From Hyphomicrobiales bacterium (lineage in GTDB: Bacteria; Pseudomonadota; Alphaproteobacteria; Rhizobiales; Rhizobiaceae): a DNA stretch of 64,000 bases. Position 1 is the first letter of the stretch. The number at the start of each line of letters is the position of its first letter. The position numbers were made by a program, and so were the translations under genes. The notes beneath the pieces are model-generated. The model saw nothing but the letters and a program-made list of their open reading frames with translations, was not told the origin of the DNA and did not search any database. The stretch spans positions 59,361 to 123,360 of the forward strand of contig UCFC01000045.1 in assembly GCA_900471515.1 (NCBI GenBank), written 5' to 3'. Positions 56,871 through 64,000 of this stretch are shown piece after piece.

Positions 56871-56890
56871 ATCGGAGCGGAGGAATACGG

Positions 56891-57679
56891 ATGACCGACG
56901 AAATGTTGCAGGACGTGGCGGCGCGATGGAACGGCAATGCCGACCAATGGACGCATGACGTGCGGCAGGGCTACGACACCTATCGCGAGATCTTCACCTT
57001 TCCCGCTTTCGTCGATTTCCTGCCCCCGCTTGCCGGGCTCGACGTAATCGATTTCGGCTGCGGCGAAGGAACCAATACCCGCCGTTTCGCGCAAATGGGC
57101 GCGCGCATGACCGGCATCGACCTTTCCGAGCGCATGATCGGCCATGCGCGGGCCGCCGAAGAAGCCCATCCTCTCGGCATAGCCTACAAGGTCGCCTCCT
57201 ACAGCACCGATACCGGCTTTCCCGACGCGTCTTTCGATGCCGTCGTCTCCACCATGGCGCTGATGGACGGCCCGGATTTCGGCGCCGCCATGCGGGAAGC
57301 CTATCGCCTCGTGCGTCCCGGCGGTTTCCTCGCTTTCAGCGTGCTGCACCCCTGCTTCATCACGCCGGGCCTCGCCTGGCAGAAGAACGAGGCCGGCCTT
57401 GCGACCGCCCTTTGCGTCTCGCGCTATTTCGACCGCACGAGCTTCACCGAGGAATGGCGTTTCGGCAGCCGGCCGGCCGACGAAGAGATCAGGCCCTTCG
57501 CCGTCCCCCGTTTTCCGCGCACCTTGAGCGATTACCTGAACGCCATAATCGCCGCCGGATTCCGCATCAGCCGGATCGGCGAACCGCAGCCGGACGCCGA
57601 AGCCGGCAAGACCCCTCGTTTCGCCCGCTGGCGCGACCTTGCCGCATTCCTCCTGCTCGTCATGGCCGAGCGTCCGTAA
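56891..57679 (+). CDS. Class I SAM-dependent methyltransferase
   Basis: The 262-aa protein has the SAM-binding motif LDVIDFGCGEGTNTRRFAQM (about 55-70), then MTGIDLSERMI and FDAVVSTMALMDGPD. A long C-terminal part (after 165) with SYFD...EEWRFGSRPAD may bind the substrate. GGAGGAATACGG precedes the ATG. It may be co-transcribed with the LysR gene. Substrate unknown. Confidence 0.87.
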   Translation: MTDEMLQDVAARWNGNADQWTHDVRQGYDTYREIFTFPAFVDFLPPLAGLDVIDFGCGEGTNTRRFAQMGARMTGIDLSERMIGHARAAEEAHPLGIAYKVASYSTDTGFPDASFDAVVSTMALMDGPDFGAAMREAYRLVRPGGFLAFSVLHPCFITPGLAWQKNEAGLATALCVSRYFDRTSFTEEWRFGSRPADEEIRPFAVPRFPRTLSDYLNAIIAAGFRISRIGEPQPDAEAGKTPRFARWRDLAAFLLLVMAERP

Positions 57680-57726
57680 CGCATGTCGCGCAAAAGTGTG
57701 CAGCGGTTTTGCGGCAACGACATGCG
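57680..57726. repeat. Palindromic repeat after the methyltransferase gene
   Basis: CGCATGTCGCGCAAAAGTG...GCGGCAACGACATGCG matches the unit-1 form of the 37402 array. A partial degenerate second copy follows to about 57775. Confidence 0.8.
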
Positions 57727-57823
57727 CCAGACAAAACCCTCTCGCGCAAAACTGCGCAACGGCTCGCTCACGCGATAGCAGCACCGGCCCGGTTCAGCTT
57801 CCGCTAGAAAATATTGCAGGCTT

Positions 57824-57938
57824 GTGACCGCGGTCACTATCGAAAACAGCTACTGCTTGTATTTTGCCCTCGCTGGATGCTGCACCTACCAGCAGGAGAA
57901 GGGTCGCCGGGCCCCACTTGGTGGCCCTTCTCAATTTT
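57824..57938. other. Intergenic palindrome and terminator-like hairpin
   Basis: GTGACCGCGGTCAC (57824-57837) is a perfect 14-base palindrome. Sixty bases on, GAGAAGGG (57896-57903) pairs with CCCTTCTC (57925-57932), followed by AATTTT. Together they could be an operator and the end of a short transcript of about 100 nt, or a terminator for the micro-gene operon. No gene is read here. Confidence 0.4.
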
Positions 57939-57968
57939 GCCGCCGGCAAACGCGGCAAGACATCCCGA

Positions 57969-58145
57969 TCACCGGAACATTTCGCTGTGGCCGCCGAGCC
58001 TGCCGCCCTTTCGCACGCCGCTCGTCAAATCCGCGCCCGGATCGGCCGGCCCGTGGCTGAACCACGAGACGAAGACGAGCAGCATCGCGGCCGTAAACAG
58101 CGGCGGACCAAGATAGACGAGCAGGAGGGAATTCAGCGATCTCAC
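57969..58145 (-). CDS. Micro-membrane protein 3 of a coupled trio (58 aa)
   Basis: The frame starts at GTG (58143-58145), which overlaps the stop of the 30-codon gene as GTGA. The product V/M-RSLNSLLLVYLGPPLFTAA plus MLLVFVSWFSHGPADPGADL has one hydrophobic helix (about 5-28) and a basic tail to GGHSEMFR. I do not recognise it. The chain of overlaps implies translational coupling. Confidence 0.5.
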   Translation of the reverse strand: MRSLNSLLLVYLGPPLFTAAMLLVFVSWFSHGPADPGADLTSGVRKGGRLGGHSEMFR

Positions 58146-58234
58146 AGTGGCGGTGTTTTCGGGTTTTGACGATGGTGGAGCGGTTTCGGTCCAGGTCGCC
58201 GCACCTGAACCGGCTTGTTGCGGTCGGGCGTCAT
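58142..58234 (-). CDS. Micro-gene 2 of the coupled trio (30 aa)
   Basis: The ATG (58232-58234) overlaps the TGA of micro-gene 1 as ATGA, and its own TGA overlaps the GTG of micro-gene 3. The product MTPDRNKPVQVRRPGPKPLH plus HRQNPKTPPL is basic and Pro-rich. It may be a peptide in its own right or only a coupling device. Confidence is low because of its length. Confidence 0.35.
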   Translation of the reverse strand: MTPDRNKPVQVRRPGPKPLHHRQNPKTPPL

Positions 58235-58386
58235 TGCGGGTCGCTGCGAACCTCCTGCGGAATCGAGGAAATGTCGAACGGCCGGGAGGCATGCAGGCTC
58301 TGATAGATTTCCCGGGCGCTGATATAGGCGCCGCCCCACATCAGCAGGCTGAGCTGAAATGCGATGAACAGGGAATAAATCCTCAT
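58231..58386 (-). CDS. Micro-membrane protein 1 of the coupled trio (51 aa)
   Basis: GAAGGGAAACC precedes the ATG (58384-58386). The product MRIYSLFIAFQLSLLMWGGA plus YISAREIYQSLHASRPFDIS has one membrane helix (about 5-22) and a soluble tail with IPQEVRSDPQ. It heads the chain of three overlapping genes. The AT-rich 58387-58527 upstream should hold the promoter and includes the inverted repeat TCCTGAA/TTCAGGA (58441-58460). Confidence 0.55.
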   Translation of the reverse strand: MRIYSLFIAFQLSLLMWGGAYISAREIYQSLHASRPFDISSIPQEVRSDPQ

Positions 58387-58527
58387 GGTTTCCCTTCGGC
58401 TTCGATACGCAAGGAACTCGAAAGTAACCTTTCACATACATCCTGAATTCAATTTCAGGATTCCACCTTTATCGCAAACATGTCGGGTTTACTATTACAG
58501 CCGTCACAGCATAAAAGATGATATAAT

Positions 58528-58553
58528 AGCCCGAACGGGTGAAATTTCGGGCT
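58528..58553 (-). terminator. Hairpin after the GFA gene
   Basis: AGCCCGAA (58528-58535) pairs perfectly with TTCGGGCT (58546-58553). On the minus strand it is followed by ATTATATCATCTTTT, so it may end the GFA transcript 87 bases after its stop. Confidence 0.5.
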
Positions 58554-58639
58554 GTAAAAGGAATTATACTTGAGGCCCGCCCCGCGAAAGGCGCCGCCTT
58601 TCCGTTGCCGCGCAGGCGCCCGCCTTGCGGGTTTTCCGG

Positions 58640-59041
58640 TCAGAACCAGAGGTCGCGCACGCACCGCCCCCTGGAGGGCAGGTCGTCAAACGTCTCCAGC
58701 CCGTCGAAATGGTCGATCGGCAGGTCGCAGACCTCGTCCGGCGGCGCCAGCCGCACATTGACCGCCATGCGCCGGCGCCCGTTCCTGTCGAGCCTCAGCC
58801 CCCGCCAGCTCACGACGCAGGCGCAGGTCGGGCAGAACAGGATTTCCAGCGACGAGGTCTCCCGGCCGCTGCGCGTATAGGAAGCGGTTTCCCCGCGCAT
58901 GGAGATGCGCTCGCCCTCGTAATCATAGGCCCAGAGCGTCCCGTAGCGCCGGCAGAGCGTGCAGTTGCACGCGGTGATCGAGCCCGGATCGCCCTCCAGC
59001 GTCCAGCCCGCCCTGCCGCAATGACATGTGCCGATCAGCAT
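58640..59041 (-). CDS. GFA-family zinc protein
   Basis: The 133-aa protein has the GFA cysteine pattern: CHCG (C6, C8), CNCTLC (C25, C27, C30), FCPTCACVVS (C-x-x-C), and a Trp-rich middle. The family includes glutathione-dependent formaldehyde-activating enzymes, though most members are of unknown function. The start is the ATG at 59039-59041. It is divergent from the SOS operon. Confidence 0.9.
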   Translation of the reverse strand: MLIGTCHCGRAGWTLEGDPGSITACNCTLCRRYGTLWAYDYEGERISMRGETASYTRSGRETSSLEILFCPTCACVVSWRGLRLDRNGRRRMAVNVRLAPPDEVCDLPIDHFDGLETFDDLPSRGRCVRDLWF

Positions 59042-59166
59042 CCGCGCACCGCCTCTCCCCGCCTTTCGCCGCAATCCATCCTGCCCCATTCGCCCGCCGC
59101 CTGCAAACCACGATCGGCAAATCCCCTCCCGTTCCGCCCTTGCCGCGGCAAGCCGGACGAGCGCCC

Positions 59167-59200
59167 TTGACTCCCGCCAAAATGAGAACATAATAGGAAC
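59167..59200 (+). promoter_or_regulatory. SOS promoter (second copy of the 195-228 design)
   Basis: -35 TTGACT (59167-59172), 17-base spacer, -10 ATAATA (59190-59195), and GAAC-N7-GAAC (59186-59200), an exact LexA box placed over the -10. The sequence AAAATGAGAACA is shared with the other SOS promoter, and the -35 is identical. Transcription would run to the two genes at 59268-59770. Confidence 0.85.
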
Positions 59201-59267
59201 ATTCGTGGCGCTGCGGCCGCCATCCCGACAATCTGGAACTGAAATGCTCTGCAAGGAGAATGAGAAC

Positions 59268-59507
59268 ATGCGTCCGCAATTGGCCCCCAGGACCGAGACC
59301 GACCTGACTGCAAACGAAGACCTGAGCTGGGAGGTCGAGGCAGTACTTTCCTGGCACGACGAGGATGCCAGGGCCGCCATCGCCACGCTGCTGCAGGACT
59401 GCCGGCACCTGCGCGGCCAGCTTGCGCTGGCCGAGGGCGCGATCAGCCGGGGCATGGTGCGCGGCTGGCGGCCGTCCTTCGACCGTCCCGCCCCTGACCG
59501 CCGATGA
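59268..59507 (+). CDS. SOS-regulated hypothetical protein (79 aa)
   Basis: AAGGAG lies 9 bases before the ATG at 59268 (another in-frame ATG at 59244 has no good ribosome site). The product MRPQLAPRTETDLTANEDLS... is acidic and helical, with WHDEDARAAIATLLQDCRHL near its middle and a basic C-terminus (GWRPSFDRPAPDRR). I do not recognise the family. It overlaps the zinc-ribbon gene by ATGA. The LexA box upstream makes it damage-inducible. Confidence 0.7.
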   Translation: MRPQLAPRTETDLTANEDLSWEVEAVLSWHDEDARAAIATLLQDCRHLRGQLALAEGAISRGMVRGWRPSFDRPAPDRR

Positions 59508-59770
59508 AACACCGTCGCAGCATCGATCTCGTCGACGGCTGCGATGCCGTCGAGATCGACAGGGAAACGCTCACCACCCTGCCGCAATGGTATGTCATCC
59601 ATGCCCGCTGTCCGGCCTGCCAGCGCCAGACGCCGATCGACCGGCACACGCTCGCCTACCGTTTCGGCAGGCACCTGTCGCTGGCGCGCATCGGCTCGCG
59701 CCTGAAATGCAGCGGCTGCGGCAACCGCAACGGAAACCAGCTTCTGCTCGGCAGGCTGCCGCGCGATTGA
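59504..59770 (+). CDS. SOS-regulated zinc-ribbon protein (88 aa)
   Basis: The 88-aa protein has CPACQRQTPID and, 30 residues later, CSGCGNRNGN: two C-x-x-C pairs forming a zinc ribbon, likely for nucleic-acid or protein binding. It starts inside the stop of the 79-aa gene (ATGA). With the LexA box upstream, the pair is likely part of the DNA-damage response. The family is not recognised. Confidence 0.72.
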   Translation: MKHRRSIDLVDGCDAVEIDRETLTTLPQWYVIHARCPACQRQTPIDRHTLAYRFGRHLSLARIGSRLKCSGCGNRNGNQLLLGRLPRD

Positions 59771-59779
59771 CGGCAGCGC

Positions 59780-60550
59780 CTACGTCAGGAACCGGCTGAG
59801 ATAGGCATAGCTGCGCGCCGCGAATTCGAAGGGCAGCCGCGGATTGTCGTGCTCGACGACGAAGAGCCGCGCCCCGCTTGCCACCGCCGCCCGCCAGAGC
59901 GACGGCCAGAGCAGCACGCCGGAGCCGACATTGGCCCAGCCGTCCTCGTCCGGGTCCCTGTCCCTGTCGTCGGGCGCCTGGTCCTTCACATGCACCGAGG
60001 TGAGCACGCCGGCATAACGCCTGATCCATTCGGCGGCATCGGGCTGGGCGCGCGCCAGCCAGGCAATATCGGCCTGCCAGGCAAGCGGGCTGCCCCTGGC
60101 CGCCTCGAACATCAGCTCGAAGCCGTAACGCCCGCCGATGGTGCGCTCGAAGCCCGCCGTCTTGTTGTGATAGCCGAGCGCGATGCCCTCGCCCTGCATC
60201 TCCTGCGCCAGCGCGCCGAGCTCATGGCCGAGCCTCTGCCAGGCGCCCTTCGTTTCCTTCGCCACCAGCGGCGCCGGATGCGGAACGAAGAGCTGGCCGA
60301 TGCCGCATTGCCGGCAGGCATCGACGAAACGTTTCCGCTCGCTGCGCAAAGCCTGCAGCCCGACATGGGCCGATGGCGCCGAAAGCCCGTTGCGGGCAAG
60401 CCCGGCCTGCAGGCTGTCGGCATCGCGCAAGTGCCCTTCGAGCGGCTCGACCGCGCCAAAACCGGCGCAGGCCGCCTTTTCGAGCTGCGTGGCAAGATCG
60501 CCAAGCCCGCGCATCGAAAACAGCTGCAGCGAAAGCACCGGCTTCGTCAT
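59780..60550 (-). CDS. Xylose-isomerase-like TIM-barrel protein
   Basis: The 256-aa protein is a sugar phosphate isomerase/epimerase-like TIM barrel: LSLQLFSMRGLGDLATQLEK, GFGAVEPLEG, SAHVGLQ, IALGYHNKTAGFE, WQADIAWLARAQPD, SVHVKDQAP and VVEHDNPRL, with the metal-binding Glu, Asp and His in the expected places. The substrate is unknown. The frame extends upstream, but the ATG at 60548-60550 gives a standard N-terminus. It converges on the SOS operon. Confidence 0.87.
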   Translation of the reverse strand: MTKPVLSLQLFSMRGLGDLATQLEKAACAGFGAVEPLEGHLRDADSLQAGLARNGLSAPSAHVGLQALRSERKRFVDACRQCGIGQLFVPHPAPLVAKETKGAWQRLGHELGALAQEMQGEGIALGYHNKTAGFERTIGGRYGFELMFEAARGSPLAWQADIAWLARAQPDAAEWIRRYAGVLTSVHVKDQAPDDRDRDPDEDGWANVGSGVLLWPSLWRAAVASGARLFVVEHDNPRLPFEFAARSYAYLSRFLT

Positions 60551-60695
60551 CGCCCGTCCCCAGACCATTGTCGCCCTCGCCAGCAAGGCATCCCGACTGT
60601 TCCCTCGCATCGAATCCACACGGGCAGTTTCGCCCGTGCCGGCGCAGATTGCGAGGGCAAAACGCCCGATATCGGCCGATATCGACAAGGCTGCC

Positions 60696-61430
60696 TTATT
60701 TTTTCAACGCGTAGTTGATCCTTCGCATCGTTTCGGCGATGCGGATCGCATAGGTCGGCAATCGCTTCCACCAGACGAATTTGCTCGCCTTGTAGACGGA
60801 TCGCGTGCCGATATTCGAGCCGCCCTCCCTGACCGCGGTCACGTTGGCGCGTGTCGTATAGATGCGCGCCCCGGATGCCCAGCCGCGCTCGAGTTCGATA
60901 TCCCAGGGAAAGCGCATGACCACGATCGTCTTCAGAAGCCGCTGGGCGCCCGCCCGCGTCACCGCGTAGCAGCCGGCCGAGCCTTGCGGCCCATGCGTCG
61001 CCCGGCCGATCTCGTCGCCGAGCGCCGAGACGGCGACGGGCCGGAAGCCGACGGTGCGGTGATTGAAGAGCTTGATCACGTCGGCCTCGGGCACCGCCGC
61101 CAGCGCCGCCTCGGCGCGCGAAACGAGATCGGCCGACAGGATGATATCGTCCTCGACGACGATACAGGCCGCCTCGCCCGTTTCCAGAAAGGTCGAAAGC
61201 ACTTTCAGGTGGCTGCGGTAGCAGCCATATTCGCCCGGCAGCACGAAGCGGCCGTTATTGCGCTCGAAGGCGCGCTCGTCGCAGCCCACGCGCTGGTCGG
61301 CGGCAATCTCCCGCCCGTCGATGCCGGCAATGCGAACGAGCTCGAACCGCAGGGCGCGGGCCTGGCCGGAGAGCGCGTTCCACCGGTCCGTGGACCGGTC
61401 GAGATTGATTACGAAGATACGGGTCGTCAT
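60696..61430 (-). CDS. Glycosyltransferase family 25 protein
   Basis: The 244-aa protein has FVINLDRSTDRW (N-terminal), YGCYRSHLKVL, CIVVEDDIILS (E-D-D, the divalent cation site) and RATHGPQGSAGCYAVTRAGA, all typical of GT25 enzymes that add sugars to lipooligosaccharide or other glycans. It would act at the inner face of the inner membrane. The ATG at 61428-61430 is chosen. No other polysaccharide gene is near. Confidence 0.88.
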   Translation of the reverse strand: MTTRIFVINLDRSTDRWNALSGQARALRFELVRIAGIDGREIAADQRVGCDERAFERNNGRFVLPGEYGCYRSHLKVLSTFLETGEAACIVVEDDIILSADLVSRAEAALAAVPEADVIKLFNHRTVGFRPVAVSALGDEIGRATHGPQGSAGCYAVTRAGAQRLLKTIVVMRFPWDIELERGWASGARIYTTRANVTAVREGGSNIGTRSVYKASKFVWWKRLPTYAIRIAETMRRINYALKK

Positions 61431-61646
61431 CGCCCGACCGTGCTTCTGCCGCTCAAAGCCGCCATGCTGCCCTCCCCCGAAGCCGAAACGCCCGCCTAGC
61501 ATTTCCCCCGCCGGCTTTGCAACCTGCCGTCCGTCCCTGCTTGCCCGGGCAAGAAGTGCAGCCGTCCCGGCATGTCTTGATGACGCCTGGCCAGGATTGG
61601 GCTATCCGGATAGAGACGAAGATCAACTTCGAAAGGCGCGTAGGCC

Positions 61647-62147
61647 ATGGGCATTGTGGCTGCATTGATTGCAACATTGCTGGACCCGATCAACTGGGTT
61701 CTGGCTCTTTTTGTTTTCTTGCTCGTGCGATCACGCGAGAACAAAGCCCTGTTTGCAGCTCTTGGAATTTTGCTGTCCACAACAGCAGCGATGCTGATAG
61801 GCTCAGGCATGGTTGAATATTCGATACACAAGTACGACGAGATCGATGATTCATTCAGCCCATACGACAAGGCTCATATTGATCAAATAATGCATCTCGA
61901 TCTGGAAGAATTCACAGACATTTTCAATGAAAGAGCATTTGAAGCACAAAAACTGTATCTGGAAACCCGCGAGAGAGATTGCCGCCTATTGTGGAATGCA
62001 TTCCTGGATCGGAATGATAGCGTAGATACGGTGTATCGGGCTTGCACTGTCGGCAACGCTGCTGTCACCGCCGCCTCCCAACTCATGTTGGTCGGGGTTG
62101 CGATGGTGGTGGCAGGCAGTATCGCACGCCGACGAATCCAGGTGTAA
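61647..62147 (+). CDS. AT-richer hypothetical membrane protein (166 aa)
   Basis: The protein has two N-terminal membrane helices (about 4-28 and 33-53), a soluble acidic middle (YDEIDDSFSPYDKAHIDQIM, NERAFEAQKLYLETRERDCR) and one C-terminal helix (about 140-160). Codon use and base composition are clearly less GC-biased than in neighbours, which suggests recent acquisition. Its layout vaguely recalls small membrane effectors, but there is no motif to name. GAAAGGCG precedes the ATG. Confidence 0.65.
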   Translation: MGIVAALIATLLDPINWVLALFVFLLVRSRENKALFAALGILLSTTAAMLIGSGMVEYSIHKYDEIDDSFSPYDKAHIDQIMHLDLEEFTDIFNERAFEAQKLYLETRERDCRLLWNAFLDRNDSVDTVYRACTVGNAAVTAASQLMLVGVAMVVAGSIARRRIQV

Positions 62148-62231
62148 CGGCTCCTTGCCTGTCCTGTCGAAGAATTGTCGAGCACCGACTGGATTTCGAA
62201 ACGTGAGCCGCCGCCCTCTTCCGTCCTGGAC

Positions 62232-63038
62232 CTACTTCCGCCTTCCGACAAAAACCGATGTCGTCATGTTCCGGATAACGGTGCCGCCAAAAACGCTTCG
62301 TGCCAGATCCTCCAGCGCATCCAGCAACTTTTCGCGCTTTTCCGCCTCCAGCGCCACGACATTCGAATAGGTCGCATAGAGCCGCCGCACGGCGGGCGGA
62401 TCGAGCGTCAGCGTCCACTCCAACATTGCCGGCGGCTCGCAGTCGAATGACGCCTCCGCAAGATCCCTGAGCCGGGCCTCGCGGTCGAGCCCGTAAGGCG
62501 TCTGTGCCGTCCCTCCGCCGGACGGGCTTGGGCGATGCCCGGCAAAAAGATGTGCGCTCGCATCATGGAAGGGATCGGGCCTGCCATTGTCGCCAAAGAC
62601 GTTCCAGATCAGAGCCACCGCGCCGCCGTCGCACAGCAGCGCATGAACCTGCCGCAGCGCCGGCACGGCATCGAGCCAGTGAAACGCCGTCGCGCTGACG
62701 ACGAGATCGAAGGATTGCCGCACCTCCTCCAGCTCTTCGAAGGGCAGCTCGACCACCGAAAGTCCGGGGCGGGAAAGCCGCGCCCGCAGGAAGCCCGCAA
62801 GCCGCCTGTCCGGCTCGACGGCAACAAGCCGCCGCGGCCCATGCTCCAGAAGATGCTCGGTGGCAAGCCCGGTTCCCGCCCCGATCTCAAGGATCGAGAT
62901 GCCCGGACGCAATCCCGCCCGCTGCCGCAGCACGTCCCATGCCGGCGACGGATAGGGCGGCCGGGCCAGGTGATAGTTTTCCGGGCTGAGCCCGAAGGCC
63001 TCCCGGCCGAACGAACGGGCAAGGGTCTCACCGGTCAT
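62232..63038 (-). CDS. Class I SAM-dependent methyltransferase (second)
   Basis: The 268-aa protein has FGLSPENYHLARPPYPSPAW, SILEIGAGTGLATEHLLEHG (SAM motif, about 45-58), LVAVEPDRRLAGFLRARL and DLVVSATAFHWLD. It resembles UbiE/trans-aconitate-type methyltransferases. GGAGACCGTC precedes the ATG at 63036-63038. It is transcribed alone on the minus strand; substrate unknown. Confidence 0.87.
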   Translation of the reverse strand: MTGETLARSFGREAFGLSPENYHLARPPYPSPAWDVLRQRAGLRPGISILEIGAGTGLATEHLLEHGPRRLVAVEPDRRLAGFLRARLSRPGLSVVELPFEELEEVRQSFDLVVSATAFHWLDAVPALRQVHALLCDGGAVALIWNVFGDNGRPDPFHDASAHLFAGHRPSPSGGGTAQTPYGLDREARLRDLAEASFDCEPPAMLEWTLTLDPPAVRRLYATYSNVVALEAEKREKLLDALEDLARSVFGGTVIRNMTTSVFVGRRK

Positions 63039-63230
63039 GACGGTCTCCGCGCTGGTCGCCCCAGACCTACGCCCGATTGCCGCCTGCAACAAGCAGGCCG
63101 CAGGAGCGCGCCCACCGGCCCCGCCCCCGAAATATTTCGCCGCCCGAACGCCTTCCCGCCATCGGCGGCTTGTGCCCGCAAGGCCCGCCGGCGCATCGAT
63201 GGACGGATCGGGGAGATGGAGGGCTGGCCG

Positions 63231-63992
63231 ATGACGCCGGGGATCGTTCTGCTGCTGTTTGTATCGGGCCTGGCCGGCGGCGTCATCAATGCGCTCGCCG
63301 GCGGCGCGACGCTGCTCACCTTCCCCGCCATGCTTGCCGCCGGCCTGCCGCCCGTCACCGCCAATGCCTCGAACGCGGTGGCGATCGTGCCCGGCCACCT
63401 GCTCGCCGTGCTTGCCGACCGCGGCAAGCTGCTGCCGCTCGATGCGAAGCTCTGGCTCTCCATCCTCGTCTGTCTCGCAGGCGGCGCCGTCGGCGCGCTG
63501 CTGCTGCTTGCCCTGCCCGAGCGGCTCTTCGTGCTGCCGGTTCCGGCCCTGATCGGCGTCGCCACCCTGCTCTTCCTCTTCTCGCCGCGCATTGCCGCCT
63601 GGGCGGAGGCCAGGCGCGGCGGTGCCGAACCCTCGCGCGGCCTCGGCCTCTCCATTCTCGGCCTCTCCTCGATCTACGGCGGCTTCTTCGGCGCCGGCCT
63701 CGGCGTCATCCTGACGGCGGTGCTTTCGATTGCCGATCCCGACGATATCAGGCGCGTCAAGGCGCTGAAAAACCTGCTCGCCACCGCCGTCAGCATGGCC
63801 GCCATCCTCATCTTCATCGCCGAAGGCGCGGTGCGCTGGCCGGAAACGCTGGTCATGCTCACAGGCGCACTCGCCGGCGGCTATCTCGGCGGCTACCTCG
63901 TGCGCGTCCTGCCGGCCGTGATCTTGCGCTGGTTCGTCATCCTCACCGGCGCGCTCATGACGGTCGTCTATGCCGTCAAATACTGGGGCTGA
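63231..63992 (+). CDS. TauE/SafE-family anion permease
   Basis: The 253-aa protein has about eight helices in two halves. Signature pieces: VSGLAGGVINALAGGATLLT, then PPVTANASNAVAIVPGHL, and in the second half LSSIYGGFFGAGLGVILTAV. TauE/SafE proteins carry sulfite or organosulfonates across the membrane. GGAGGGCTGGCCG precedes the ATG at 63231; another in-frame ATG at 63216 is too close to its own ribosome site. It ends eight bases before the window edge. Confidence 0.88.
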   Translation: MTPGIVLLLFVSGLAGGVINALAGGATLLTFPAMLAAGLPPVTANASNAVAIVPGHLLAVLADRGKLLPLDAKLWLSILVCLAGGAVGALLLLALPERLFVLPVPALIGVATLLFLFSPRIAAWAEARRGGAEPSRGLGLSILGLSSIYGGFFGAGLGVILTAVLSIADPDDIRRVKALKNLLATAVSMAAILIFIAEGAVRWPETLVMLTGALAGGYLGGYLVRVLPAVILRWFVILTGALMTVVYAVKYWG

Positions 63993-64000
63993 GCCCGCCC

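Overview
The window is GC-rich chromosomal DNA of an alphaproteobacterium, most likely a member of the Rhizobiaceae (Rhizobium/Shinella/Ensifer type). The reasons are the codon bias, direct-repeat GTTC-N7-GTTC SOS boxes, two families of dispersed palindromic repeats, aqpS/arsN2-type arsenic genes and a tarD-like dehydratase. I see no rRNA or tRNA gene, CRISPR array, prophage or conjugation module. Genes are densely packed, many with ATGA or TGATG overlaps, and regulators are very frequent (TetR, LysR, AraC, ArsR, HxlR, RpiR, XRE), each usually beside a divergent oxidoreductase or transporter.

Layout. 1-2.3 kb: a truncated SOS-promoter gene, tiny genes and dusA. 2.4-10.5 kb: an acetyltransferase, an SDR, then a notable signalling locus: a DUF5706/Pycsar-effector-like membrane protein divergent from a FecR-TPR-outer-membrane-barrel protein and a CHASE2 nucleotidyl cyclase. 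10.5-16 kb: FAH-family hydrolase and gamma-carbonic anhydrase, a coupled membrane protein/71-aa protein/phosphatase operon, an RpiR regulator and a DHA2 exporter. 16.1-20.3 kb: an arsenic operon (arsR, thioredoxin-type arsC, arsN2, aqpS, glutaredoxin-type arsC, MFS pump) with a divergent DUF6428 gene, abutting a decapitated pdxH-like remnant and a candidate small RNA.

20.8-23.7 kb: a TetR/SDR pair with palindromic operators, then a degraded patch holding an IS5-type fragment fused to an AAA-ATPase fragment, a small hypothetical gene and a MITE-like deletion derivative with a CTAG duplication. 23.7-31.6 kb: a four-gene redox operon with divergent LysR, a hexapeptide transferase, a metallo-beta-lactamase-fold hydrolase and an AraC/EamA pair. 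31.7-36.6 kb: a copper-handling cluster (DUF2946, PepSY, PCu(A)C fusion, SCO, CopC, CopD). 36.7-50.7 kb: ArsR-SRPBCC, clpP, and several regulator/oxidoreductase pairs with visible operators.

50.7-52.7 kb: an acetolactate synthase gene preceded by a branched-chain leader peptide and attenuator. 53-57.7 kb: SDR/TetR, tarD/LysR and a methyltransferase. 57.7-64 kb: palindromic repeats, three overlapping micro-genes, a GFA protein, a second SOS promoter driving a two-gene operon with a zinc-ribbon protein, a TIM-barrel protein, a GT25 glycosyltransferase, an AT-richer membrane protein, a methyltransferase and a TauE permease.

All calls come from reading motifs, translation signals and context by eye. 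No database search was possible.
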